DNA of 43,080 bases. Origin: JBCCMF01 sp038747545 (GTDB lineage: Bacteria > Bacteroidota > Rhodothermia > Rhodothermales > JBCCMF01). Within the stretch, counting starts at the first letter, position 1; every line of letters begins with the position of its first letter. The stretch is taken from NCBI GenBank assembly GCA_038747545.1, contig JBCDJT010000033.1:1-43080 (forward strand), written 5' to 3'. Of this stretch, positions 17,746 through 25,406 are shown piece by piece. The notes beneath the pieces were generated by a model, which saw only the letters and a list, made by a program, of their open reading frames with translations, ran no database searches and was not told where the DNA came from. The position numbers were made by a program, and so were the translations under genes.

Positions 17746-18747
17746 CTATCGTTGCAGGAGCGCTTCGACCAGCGGCGCTGCTCCGAACCGATACGGGTCG
17801 GTGGCAGGCAGCTGGTACTGGGCACTGAGGTCGCCAAGGTACTGCCGCGCTGCGTTTTCCGCCATCGACGAGGTGTTGATCGAGAAGCCCACAACGGTAG
17901 CCCTCGGGTTGGTGAGGCGGGCAGTCGTTTGGTAGAGGTCGATGCAGGCGTCGAAGGACGGCACCGGATAGTTTGGCAGGTGGCGCATGTGCGGGCGCGG
18001 CGCGGCGCAGAGCACCAGCGCATCGGCCTGTGCGCCGTGGATGAGTCCAAGCGTGACAGCGGCGAACGACGGGTGGAACAGCGAGCCCTGCCCCTCAATC
18101 ACATCCCAGTGGTCCGGGTCGTTGTCGGGGGCCAGTGTCTCTACAGCACCTGAGATGAAGTCGGAGACGACGGCATCGACAGGCACACCGTCGCCCGCGA
18201 TGAAGATGCCGGTTTGGCCCGTCGCCCGGAACGTGGCGGCGTGGCCCTGCTCCTGCATCGCCTGCGTGATGGCGAGTGCGGTGAACATCTTGCCCACCGA
18301 GCAATCGGTACCTACCATCAGCGCCCGCTTCCCGGAACGCTTCCGCCCATTGCCTATGGGGTAGGCTACGTCGGGGTAGCGCACATCCGTGAGCGTGCGG
18401 CCAAGCGCGGCGGCCTTGTCGCGCAGCCGCGGGATGTCGCGCAGGCGGCGGTGCAGCCCGCTGGCTAGGTCAAGGCCGTGGTCGAGCGCGTCTTCGAGCG
18501 TGTCGAGCCAATGATCCGGCAGGATGCCCCCCGAGTTGGCCACGCCCACGATCAGCGTTTTGACCCCCGCCGCAGCGGCTTCGGCAGGGGTACAGTCGGG
18601 CAGGCCGAGGTCGGCGGCACAACCGGGGAGGCGGCACTGCGCCTGTGCCCAGTCGGGCCGCCACTCGGCAATGCCTTTGGCCGTCTTGGCAGCGGTGGGA
18701 TCGGTGATGTCGCCGAGGAAGAGGAGGTACGGAGGCTGGATCGGCAT
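17746..18747 (-). CDS. dgcN: DUF1611 protein, DgcN-type N-acetyltransferase, 333 aa
   Basis: DUF1611 family: an N-terminal Rossmann-like part (YLLFLGDITDPTAAKTAKGI, VKTLIVGVANSGGILPD) and a C-terminal P-loop-like part with VGTDCSVGKMFTALAIT, then FRATGQTGIFI, DVIEGQGSLFHPSF and LVLCAAPRPHMRHLPNYPVP. This fits the DgcN group, reported to N-acetylate D-glutamate with acetyl-CoA before racemisation by DgcA. It is the first gene of a three-gene leftward operon with dgcA and a formylglycine-generating enzyme, and gaps are only 10 and 20 bases. Full length, no disruption. The specific substrate is inferred from family and neighbour only. Confidence 0.8.
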   Translation of the reverse strand: MPIQPPYLLFLGDITDPTAAKTAKGIAEWRPDWAQAQCRLPGCAADLGLPDCTPAEAAAAGVKTLIVGVANSGGILPDHWLDTLEDALDHGLDLASGLHRRLRDIPRLRDKAAALGRTLTDVRYPDVAYPIGNGRKRSGKRALMVGTDCSVGKMFTALAITQAMQEQGHAATFRATGQTGIFIAGDGVPVDAVVSDFISGAVETLAPDNDPDHWDVIEGQGSLFHPSFAAVTLGLIHGAQADALVLCAAPRPHMRHLPNYPVPSFDACIDLYQTTARLTNPRATVVGFSINTSSMAENAARQYLGDLSAQYQLPATDPYRFGAAPLVEALLQR

Positions 18748-18813
18748 GCGGTACAGTCACGGAGCGGAATTGGGGCCGCAAGATACCGCTCTGTATGCTG
18801 ATCCGCACCCCCT

Positions 18814-18932
18814 TCACTTAGGGCCGGTCACCTCGACCGTCCGCACGGCGGCTTGGCTGACGTCCGTCTGAATCATGGCGTTGACGGGACACCATCGGCA
18901 GCCTGCCCCCACGCACCCAGCAGCGCGGTGAG
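18814..18932 (-). pseudogene. 3'-end remnant of a lipoprotein gene (copy of 19807-20292)
   Basis: Bases 18827-18890 match 19817-19880 with only two differences in 64 bases, and weaker similarity continues to about 18932. The remnant encodes the same C-terminus (VNAMIQTDVSQAAVRTVEVT). Further upstream the frame is shifted: an extra two bases (GATGGTGTCCC against GATGGTCCC) separate it from LLGAWGQAADG, the equivalent of LLDAWGQDHDG. It has no start or signal peptide, so it is a fragment and not a gene. The copies are direct repeats 990 bases apart that bracket the zeta-toxin-like pair. Confidence 0.8.
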
Positions 18933-18988
18933 GTCGCATTAGAACTGCCTTGCTCTCGCAAAAGGCGTCAAGGCGAACCTTCAGGACA

Positions 18989-19228
18989 TCAACGACCAAG
19001 TTCCGTCTCCAGAAACGGGTTTTCGGTGGTCAGCTCGCCACTAGGCAGTTCGTAGTAGACCTGCCCATTGTGCATGTACGCGTTTGGAATGCCTAGCCGT
19101 CGGTTTTCCTCTTGGGCTTTTTGGGCACCTGCCGTTCCGATGCGTTGTACCTCAAGGGCACGACGGTACAGACGATCCATGCTCTCAGAAGAATCTGAAA
19201 CCTTGGGTGTTTTATGATCTGCTTGCAT
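18989..19228 (-). CDS. Small partner of the zeta-toxin-like gene, 79 aa
   Basis: An acidic/charged 79-residue protein (MQADHKTPKVSDSSESMDRL...). The centre, AQEENRRLGIPNAYMHNGQVYYELPSGE, resembles small proteins that I recall being encoded beside zeta-toxin-like ATPases, containing '..ENRRLGIP.....G.VYY..P.G'. Its ATG shares a base with the TAA of the ATPase gene (TAATG, 19226-19230), so translation is probably coupled. A cognate antitoxin or regulatory partner is the simplest reading, although the order is toxin first. No DNA-binding motif is visible. Confidence 0.7.
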   Translation of the reverse strand: MQADHKTPKVSDSSESMDRLYRRALEVQRIGTAGAQKAQEENRRLGIPNAYMHNGQVYYELPSGELTTENPFLETELGR

Positions 19229-19803
19229 TAAATATCACGCATGAAGGAAGCGAAGCCAGCATTATCCAGCACCCGAAAGACCTCCTGCCTACCCAGAGCG
19301 ATCAATTTCATTCCCGCTTCAGTGCTGTTTCGGTAGACGTACCACTCATCCGCCTCGTTCCGGTAACGCATCCAAAAGTTTGCCTTACTCCGGTAAAACC
19401 GACGGACGATGTCCGGCACTGGCACGTCATGACCGCCTTTGCGCACGCGGGCGGCCACGCGCTGAATGCACAGATCTGGGTGGTCAACAAATACGAAAGC
19501 GATGGCGACTGTGTACTGCTGGTTATGCAAGCGTTGAAGCACTCGATGGAAGCCGTTGCCCGCGAGGGTGGTCTCTACGATGAACGACCGACGCGTGTTG
19601 GCTAGCTCATGCACTTGCTCGAAGAAGAGGCGCCCTGCGCGGATGCGCACGGCAGCTGGATCAGCAGGGTTGATCTCGGCCGCAATCAGATCAGCACTGA
19701 CGTAGGGCCAAGCATGTTCTTCCACGTATTGATACGCAAGTGTCGACTTACCAGCGCCGTTGGGACCCGCCACAATGAGCGCCTCAGGACGCATGGGCTT
19801 CAC
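19228..19803 (-). CDS. Zeta-toxin-family P-loop kinase-like protein, 191 aa
   Basis: A one-domain P-loop protein. Walker A is GPNGAGKST at residues 13-21, followed by AWPYVSADLIAAEINPADPA (Asp38 in the usual zeta position), RSFIVETTLAGNG, and AIAFVFVDHPDLCIQRVAARVRKGGHDVP with VRRFYRSKANFW. This is the pattern of small zeta-toxin/YbjM-like ATPases. True zeta toxins phosphorylate UDP-N-acetylglucosamine, but for this branch the substrate is not established. It overlaps by one base a 79-residue partner gene. Both genes lie between two near-identical lipoprotein-gene 3' ends, which suggests the pair arrived as a cassette. Confidence 0.85.
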   Translation of the reverse strand: MKPMRPEALIVAGPNGAGKSTLAYQYVEEHAWPYVSADLIAAEINPADPAAVRIRAGRLFFEQVHELANTRRSFIVETTLAGNGFHRVLQRLHNQQYTVAIAFVFVDHPDLCIQRVAARVRKGGHDVPVPDIVRRFYRSKANFWMRYRNEADEWYVYRNSTEAGMKLIALGRQEVFRVLDNAGFASFMRDI

Positions 19804-19806
19804 CTA

Positions 19807-20292
19807 TCATGGTACCGTCACCTCGACCGTGCGCACGGCGGCTTGGCTGACGTCCGTCTGAAGCATGGCGTTGACGGGACCATCGTGATCTTGGCCCCAG
19901 GCATCCAGCAGCAACGTGATGCCGAAGCTGATTTGCTCGGTCACGTAGGCCTCGCACCTGTCGCCGTTGCTGTCGTGCGAGAGCAGCACGCTGCCTTCAG
20001 GCGGGAAGATGGTGATGAGCGAGAGCGTGCGCATGCCGTAGAGCCGGAAGTCGTGCTCGGCACAGCCGCCGCTGTAGCCTACGTCTAGGTAGAGCGAGTC
20101 GTTGGCGACCCATGCAGAATCGACATCCACTGGGTCCATCGGGGTGTCGGCTGCGAAAGCATCGACGATGAGGACGCGGTCTTGGGCCGGCGGTCGGCTG
20201 GCGGGGGCGTCGAACAGGTCGCAGCCTGTGAGAACGAGCAGGAGGACGGCGGTGAGGCCGCCTAGCGAGCAGCGTGTGTAGATGGTGTTCAT
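19807..20292 (-). CDS. Hypothetical lipoprotein, 161 aa
   Basis: Signal peptidase II motif LTGC with Cys24 follows a hydrophobic stretch, so it should be lipid-anchored. The mature part contains LYLDVGYSGGCAEHDFRLYG, GSVLLSHDSNGDRCEAYVTE and ITLLLDAWG. Two further cysteines (in GGCAEH and GDRCEA) could form a disulfide. The pattern recalls small Ig-like Bacteroidota lipoproteins, but I cannot name a family with confidence. Its last 21 codons are repeated almost perfectly at 18827-18890. The stop is only 3 bases from the zeta-like gene's start, so the two may be co-transcribed. Confidence 0.75.
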   Translation of the reverse strand: MNTIYTRCSLGGLTAVLLLVLTGCDLFDAPASRPPAQDRVLIVDAFAADTPMDPVDVDSAWVANDSLYLDVGYSGGCAEHDFRLYGMRTLSLITIFPPEGSVLLSHDSNGDRCEAYVTEQISFGITLLLDAWGQDHDGPVNAMLQTDVSQAAVRTVEVTVP

Positions 20293-20295
20293 GAT

Positions 20296-20382
20296 GGTGT
20301 AGGGTGTTGTTTGAGAAGGACACCCGCCATACCCTCCCCGTTTGTGGCCTGACGAACGGGGCGCCTAACTTTGCCCTACACC
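20296..20382 (-). terminator. Two-tier hairpin after the MFS gene
   Basis: Outer arms GGTGTAGGG (20296-20304) and CCCTACACC (20374-20382) are perfectly complementary. An inner stem, CCCCGTT (20336-20342) with AACGGGG (20355-20361), is also perfect. The structure overlaps the stop codon of the MFS gene and reaches the start region of the lipoprotein gene. A transcript-end or attenuating hairpin is likely. There is no U-tract. Confidence 0.5.
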
Positions 20383-21608
20383 TTCACGGCTTCTCTATCA
20401 TCGACCTTGTCGGTGAAGGCCACAAAGAACAGGATGGTGAAGATCGCCGTCGCTCCGGCGAAGAGGCCCCAGAACAGCTGCCAGTCGGGCAGCGCCAGCG
20501 TCCCGTTGGTGCCATAGGTATTGACAAACGCTCCCGAAAGCTGCGTGCCCAGGAAGAACCCGACGCCCTGCGTGAGGAGCACGAGCAGCCCCTGCATCTG
20601 GCCGCGCAGCGCAGGCGAGGTCTTCTTGTCGATATAGATCTGGCCTGTGACGAAGAAGAAGTCGTAGCAGATGCCGTGAATCAGGATGCCCAGCAGCACC
20701 ATCCATACGGCACCGCTGATGGAGGCGCCCGCGAACAGCGTGAAGCGCGCCACCCAGGCCAGCATGCCCAGTAGCAGCATCCACTTCACACCCAGACGGG
20801 CGAAGAAGAACGGGATAAGGAGCATGAAGATGATCTCGGAGGCCTGCCCGAACGACATCTCGAAGCTCGGATTCTCGAACCACGACAGCCCCAACTCCGT
20901 GTGGAGCGTCGAGAAGAAGACCGGCGCATAGGGGAAGTAGGTGCCGAAGGCGATGAAGATGAGCGTGGCGGCCACCATGAAGACGATGAACGAGCGCGAG
21001 TTGAGCGCCCGGAGGGCATCCATGCCCAGGATCTGCTGCCACGAGGTCTTCTGCCCACGCGACGGTGGCGGCGTCTTGGGCAGCGTAAAGCTGTAGATGC
21101 CGAGGATCGCCGCAGCTGCACCGCCTACATACAGCGGCATCGGCGTGGCGTCGGCCTGGAGCACTTTGCCAATGAACAGCCCAGCGATCACCCACCCGAT
21201 GGTGCCAAAGACACGGACAACAGGGAATTCTTTCTCCTGGTTGGTCATGTGCGAGAACGCCAGCGAGGCCGTAAGCCCCAGCGTGGGGAAGTAGCACAGC
21301 GCGTGGATGAAGAGCAACGTCAGGAAGAGCGGCGTCCCTGCAAAGCTCGGCATCGCCATCATGGCCACGCCTGCAATCACGCAGAGTACCCCGAGCACTT
21401 TCTCCGAGTCAAAGAACCGATCGGCCACCATGCCGAGAAAGAACGGCGCGATAATGGCGCAGATGGGACCCAGCGAGTACGCCCAGTTGATCTGGTCGCC
21501 CATGTCGATCTGCATCATGTAGTTCCCCAGCGTAGGCGCCCAGGCGCCCCAGATGAAGTATTGCAAGAGCATCATCGCGCTCAGGCGGATCGTCAAGGGT
21601 ACGTTCAT
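20376..21608 (-). CDS. NupG-type nucleoside/H+ symporter-like MFS transporter, 410 aa
   Basis: Inner-membrane major-facilitator protein with about 12 hydrophobic segments. The N-terminus MNVPLTIRLSAMMLLQYFIW followed by GAWAPTLGNYM is characteristic of the nucleoside:H+ symporter branch (NupG/XapB-like). So are AFSHMTNQEKEFPVVRVFGTIGWV and FDFFFV-like GICYDFFFVTGQIYIDKKTSPALRGQMQGL. The start at 21608 removes a 14-residue upstream extension. Substrates are probably nucleosides or related ribosides, but homologues in Bacteroidota are sometimes annotated as sugar transporters. It is apparently monocistronic, ending in a strong hairpin. Confidence 0.88.
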   Translation of the reverse strand: MNVPLTIRLSAMMLLQYFIWGAWAPTLGNYMMQIDMGDQINWAYSLGPICAIIAPFFLGMVADRFFDSEKVLGVLCVIAGVAMMAMPSFAGTPLFLTLLFIHALCYFPTLGLTASLAFSHMTNQEKEFPVVRVFGTIGWVIAGLFIGKVLQADATPMPLYVGGAAAAILGIYSFTLPKTPPPSRGQKTSWQQILGMDALRALNSRSFIVFMVAATLIFIAFGTYFPYAPVFFSTLHTELGLSWFENPSFEMSFGQASEIIFMLLIPFFFARLGVKWMLLLGMLAWVARFTLFAGASISGAVWMVLLGILIHGICYDFFFVTGQIYIDKKTSPALRGQMQGLLVLLTQGVGFFLGTQLSGAFVNTYGTNGTLALPDWQLFWGLFAGATAIFTILFFVAFTDKVDDREAVKV

Positions 21609-21698
21609 CGCGGGGATCGTCGGTTGATGGTTGGGATGCGTGCGCGGCAAGGTACGCGTTGGCCACGAGTTATGGTAGCGCTTCAGTCACGCCCTTGG

Positions 21699-22541
21699 TC
21701 AACGAGGCGGGGGCAGCGCTGCTTGCACATGCATCCAGTCAAAATTCCGCGTCCGGCCTAAGCTGACCCAGCCCTCAGCCTCCCAGGCGGCCCACCACGC
21801 GTCGTACTCAGGCCGCGCAAAGCTGGCACGGCTCCGCCCCCACTGGTAACGGTTGTTAACGGTGTCGTAATCGAGTGCGATGCCCCACGCGTGCGTAGAC
21901 CATGCCGAGCCTCCCCGTTTGCGTCGCTTGTTGTAGCACCCGCCATACTGATCCAGGCGGAGTTGCCTGACCTGATCGACTCCGTAATGCTGGACTACGG
22001 CCGTGAGCACGCGCTGCACGGAGTCGGCCACCTTTCTGTGGCACGTGATGCGGTCCGTAGTTTGGTAGGGCGCCCACGTGAACTGATGGAGGTACGGCGC
22101 CTCAATGCTGACAAGGTTCGCCTCGTCCCCAGGGGCACCGTAGAAGCTGCGAAGGTCGGCTTCGTTTTCGAGGGGCCACTGGTTTGGGTTGGGTGCAGGC
22201 GGCCGCGCATCGCGCCACGGAACAGGCAGCGTGCCGTAGCGGTCGTGGTGCTCCAGCACGTCAAAGGCATAGTCGGTCTGTGGGCCCCAGTAGCCATCGA
22301 TGGGCCCGGCGTCTACTCCAAGCTCGGTAGCTAGCATCTGGATGAACGCCGTCAGCTTGCGCTTGCGGCTGCCACCGACGATACCTTCGGCGACGGCCAG
22401 GGGCGCCAGCGCGGCGATGCGGAGCGGCAGGACGCGGTCCAGGGCGTCGGCCGTGATGGGGCCGAGGCGACCATCCAGGTCGGCATCTTGAAAGCCCAGG
22501 TGCTTCTGTGCGATGCGGATGGCGTTGACGGGGATGTACAT
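21699..22541 (-). CDS. M15-family peptidase (D-Ala-D-Ala carboxypeptidase/endolysin-like), 280 aa
   Basis: The C-terminal M15 zinc-peptidase domain has its metal ligands: His217 and Asp224 in STHAWGIALDYD, and His271 in FDWMHVQ, with Asp268 nearby. The N-terminal half holds two short peptidoglycan-binding-like segments (DLDGRLGPITADALDRVLP and GPIDGYWGPQTDYAFDVL). The start at 22541 (MYIPVNAIRIAQKHLG) excludes an upstream extension of low-complexity residues. No signal peptide is seen, so it could be exported by another route or act like a phage endolysin. No other phage genes are nearby. It borders the DnaA-box intergenic region. Confidence 0.82.
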   Translation of the reverse strand: MYIPVNAIRIAQKHLGFQDADLDGRLGPITADALDRVLPLRIAALAPLAVAEGIVGGSRKRKLTAFIQMLATELGVDAGPIDGYWGPQTDYAFDVLEHHDRYGTLPVPWRDARPPAPNPNQWPLENEADLRSFYGAPGDEANLVSIEAPYLHQFTWAPYQTTDRITCHRKVADSVQRVLTAVVQHYGVDQVRQLRLDQYGGCYNKRRKRGGSAWSTHAWGIALDYDTVNNRYQWGRSRASFARPEYDAWWAAWEAEGWVSLGRTRNFDWMHVQAALPPPR

Positions 22542-22713
22542 GGCTGGGCATGTTGGGTGCGTGGATGCTGCACCGTACACAATGCCTGCATCAGGCGCAA
22601 GCGCCGCGAAGGGTTTTTGACGCCTTCGGTCCGGGGCTGTAGCTTCGGTGTCTATTCCAACTTTAGCTATGCGGCTGGCGGCCAACCCCTTGTGTTTTGA
22701 GCACAAGGCCAAT

Positions 22714-22911
22714 TGTGGACAATAGATGTGGATAACGGCGGGCTAACCAGTATTCCCTGTACGGTGAAGGGGCACCTTGTTGGGAGAAAGCCCCTCTCAT
22801 CCCCGTTTTCAGCCCCCAGGACCCGATTCGCGGCTAAGCTGGTCACCGATGCCGCAACCGCGCCCAATGGCAAAACTGGGGCTCCACGCGCGGTGGGTAA
22901 GCTGTGGACAA
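22714..22911 (-). promoter_or_regulatory. Cluster of three DnaA boxes (candidate oriC or DnaA-binding locus)
   Basis: On the minus strand there is a perfect TTATCCACA (22727-22735), and TTGTCCACA twice (22714-22722 and 22903-22911). The latter is the consensus form in several GC-rich bacteria. The first two boxes are separated by only four bases and all three share one orientation. They lie next to a perfect hairpin in a gene-free segment where gene direction diverges. These features suit an origin. dnaA itself is absent and no strongly AT-rich unwinding stretch is obvious, so an auxiliary DnaA-titration site is an alternative. Confidence 0.5.
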
Positions 22912-22970
22912 CCGAAATGAGCAGCAACACGGTGCAGCGTCTCACCCGGTATGGCGACTGCTCCGTGTAG

Positions 22971-23085
22971 GCCCCATCCTTCAGCCCTCACGGCGGCGTG
23001 GTGGCTTTCACCGGCTTGCTCAACGTCTGCATTGCGCCCTCCGCCCAAGACGCTCGGCACTGTCGATGGGGCGAAGGATGGGGGC
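22971..23085. other. Long-range inverted repeat, possible structured RNA
   Basis: CCCCATCCTTC (22972-22982) and GAAGGATGGGG (23073-23083) are perfect complements about 90 bases apart. A nested pair, ACGTCT near 23024 and AGACGC near 23050, could extend the fold. No known RNA family was recognised on either strand. Confidence 0.3.
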
Positions 23086-23314
23086 GCCCATTTCATCCGG
23101 CTCCCTCCCCACGGGGCCGCGCAGCCCAACGGCCCGCGTGCGTATTACGGCGCGTTCTTGACATGCTTTTGTGATGTTTGGCGATGGTCCCATGGCGTAG
23201 ACTAATAGGAGAAGTGCCAGCAGACCGCGCGTTACTTTTGGCTTGGCCGATGCCAGCCTTTCCAGCGCATCGGCTGCTCTTCACAGACCATCTCGCACCC
23301 ATACGACCAACACC

Positions 23315-23785
23315 ATGCGACTCGTACTGCCTCTCTTGCTCCTCCTTGGCCTTGTCGGCTGCTCCTCCTCGAAGGAAAGCACAGCCCAGAACACGCAGAC
23401 CGACACCACGACCACCACTCCGCAGCAGGCGCAGCGTCAGCAGGCGGTGGAGGCTTTCCAAGAGATCCGCCAGCGGCTGGCGCTGACCGATGTGCAGAGC
23501 GAGCGCGTCCGGTCGATCCTCGCCGAGCAGGCCGAGCAGACCCAGGCCATCCGCGAGAAGTATGGCTTCACCGGCCGGCGGGGGCAAGGCGGTGGGCGTG
23601 GGCAACGCCCAGACCGCAGCCAGATGCAAGCCATGCGTGCCGACCTGGATACCCTGCGCACACAGACCGATGCTAAGCTCGCTACCGTGCTCTCGGCAGA
23701 GCAGATGGAGACGTGGAAAGCCATCCAGGCCGAGCGGCAACAGCAGCGTGGCCAACGGGGCGGACGCCGAGGCGGGCGCGGCTAG
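23315..23785 (+). CDS. Spy/CpxP-like periplasmic lipoprotein, 156 aa
   Basis: Start at 23315 gives a lipoprotein signal peptide with Cys16 (LLLGLVGC). After a Thr/Gln-rich linker the protein is helical and rich in Gln and Arg. It carries two LTxxQ-like motifs (LALTDVQSERVRSIL and LSAEQMETWKAIQAE), as in Spy/CpxP-type proteins that sense or chaperone envelope proteins. The C-terminus is a Gly-Arg-Gln tail (QRGQRGGRRGGRG), and a similar basic segment is in the middle. The basic tails could bind nucleic acid or lipopolysaccharide; that is only a guess. It is the first rightward gene after the DnaA-box region. Confidence 0.65.
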   Translation: MRLVLPLLLLLGLVGCSSSKESTAQNTQTDTTTTTPQQAQRQQAVEAFQEIRQRLALTDVQSERVRSILAEQAEQTQAIREKYGFTGRRGQGGGRGQRPDRSQMQAMRADLDTLRTQTDAKLATVLSAEQMETWKAIQAERQQQRGQRGGRRGGRG

Positions 23786-23928
23786 CAATTTCAGCATTTC
23801 TTGCTGTATACCGCGCACACGCAGAGGCTATCTTGCGTGCCGAAACAAGCACACCGCTGTTCTTCGGCCCATCGTGTGTGGGTTGGTGATCCCGTGCTGA
23901 GCATCGATCGCTATCTACTGCTCTACCC

Positions 23929-25366
23929 ATGCTCTTCCGACAGATCTTTGAGCCGAAGCTGGCCCAGTACGCCTACCTGATCGGGTGCCAGCGCACCAAG
24001 GAGGCGCTGCTGATCGATCCGCAGCGCGACATAGACCGCTACGTTGACGCGGCGAAGGCTGAAGGCGTACGTATCGTGGCCACAGCAGAGACGCACATCC
24101 ACGCCGACTTTCTTTCGGGCGTGCGCGAGTTCGCCGAACACTATGGCACGCACTGCTACCTCTCGGATGCAGGCGATGCCGACTGGAAATCGAACTGGGC
24201 AAAGGAGAGCAGCTACGCCGTCACGTTCCTGTGCGACGGCGACACGTTCCGCGTGGGCAATATCGGCTTTACGGTGCTGCATCACCCCGGCCATACGCCC
24301 GAGCACATCAGCTTCCTCGTGACCGATCACGGCAGCGGTGCAGATGACCCGATGGGCTTGGTCTCGGGCGACTTCGTGTTCGTGGGCGCCCTGGGGCGGC
24401 CCGACCTGCTGGAAACAGCAGCAGGCCACGCTGGCGCGCAGCGGCCCTCAGCGGAACGGCTGTACCAGTCCGTCATCGACTTCCTCGATCTGCCTGACCA
24501 CCTGCAAGTCTGGCCGGGCCACGGCGCGGGGGTCGGCGTGCGGCAAGTCCCTGGGCGCCGTGCCGCAGTCGACCGTTGGCTACGAGCGGCGCTTCAACGC
24601 GTCGATCGACGTAGCGCGCCGCGGTGCCGAACCGTTCGTCGACGCGATCCTGGACGGCCAGCCCGAGCCGCCTATGTACTTCGCTCGGATGAAGCAGCAG
24701 AACCGCGATGGCGTGCCCCTGCTGGGCGCCTTGCCTCAGCCCAAGCGCTTGAGCACAGACGAACTCGGCGCGCTGCCCGAAGGTGCCGTCCTGCTCGATA
24801 CCCGCCGCGACCGCTCGGCGGCGCTGGCGCGTCACGTGCCGGGCAGCCTCTACACCCCGTTCAACAAGCAGTTTAACACCCTCGTGGGCTGCTACGTCGC
24901 CGACGCTGAGACGCCGCTGGTTCTACTCATCGACGAAGCCGACGTGGAGGAGGCTGTGCGGGATCTGGTGCGGATTGGCTACGACCACATCGCAGGCTAC
25001 GTGCCGCTCGCCGCGCTTGACCACCACCTCGCACAACACGGAGGCGCGCAGGTCGAAGAAATTCGCTTCGACGAGGTCGAGGTGCGACGCCAGCAACCGG
25101 GCGTAACGGTGGTGGACGTACGCCGGCGCGATGAGTACAACGCCGGGCATATACTAAGCGCTATCAACGCCGCTCATACCCGCCTTGCTGATCAACTCGG
25201 CCAGCTCCCAAAAGAAGACACCCTGCTTGTCCACTGCCTCAGCGGAGGCCGCTCCGCCTACGCCGCGGCGTACTTGGCCCAGCAAGGCTTCTCCGTTGTG
25301 TACGTCAACGATCATTTCTCAAACTACCGCACCGCGCCGGGCGTGGTTGACCTCGCCTCCGCGTAG
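23929..25366 (+). pseudogene. CstB-like MBL-rhodanese persulfide dioxygenase gene, one-base frameshift
   Basis: A complete CstB-type architecture is encoded in two frames. The first is an ETHE1-like metallo-beta-lactamase domain (AETHIHADFLSG, VLHHPGHTPEH, VSGDFVFVGALGRPDLLE, VWPGHGAG). Then come a degenerate rhodanese-like domain (VLLDTRRDRSAALARHVPGS) and an active rhodanese domain with CLSGGRS. The frame changes in a run of five Gs at 24528-24532. With four Gs the sequence reads VWPGHGAGSACGKSLGAVPQ without a break. As written, translation in the first frame ends at 24876. Such enzymes oxidise low-molecular persulfides to sulfite/thiosulfate in sulfide detoxification. A single-domain rhodanese follows. 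Error or recent mutation cannot be separated here. Confidence 0.85.
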
Positions 25367-25406
25367 CGGTAGCTCATATCGTTCCCCAGGAAACCTCTTT
25401 CGCCCC

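Larger units (their letters stand above)
22542..23314. other. 0.77 kb gene-free region at a transcription-direction switch
   Basis: No convincing gene is seen in either direction; the short open frames here have no family-like sequence. The stretch separates leftward genes (13.6-22.5 kb) from rightward genes (23.3-25.7 kb). It contains a perfect hairpin (CCTTGTG/CACAAGG, 22688-22708), three DnaA-box matches (22714-22911), an 11-bp inverted repeat (22972-22982 and 23073-23083), and a TACTTTTG resembling the Bacteroidota -7 element (TAnnTTTG) at 23233-23240, about 75 bases before the next gene. No typical -33 TTG is at the expected distance. Confidence 0.6.

Noticed and set aside
21699..22541. 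Prophage remnant suggested by the endolysin-like M15 peptidase
   Set aside because: No terminase, portal, capsid, tail or integrase gene is near, and housekeeping-type genes flank it.
22713..22970. Plus-strand open frame of 85 codons over the DnaA boxes
   Set aside because: It starts within the DnaA-box cluster, has no family-like sequence and no ribosome site; better explained as non-coding.
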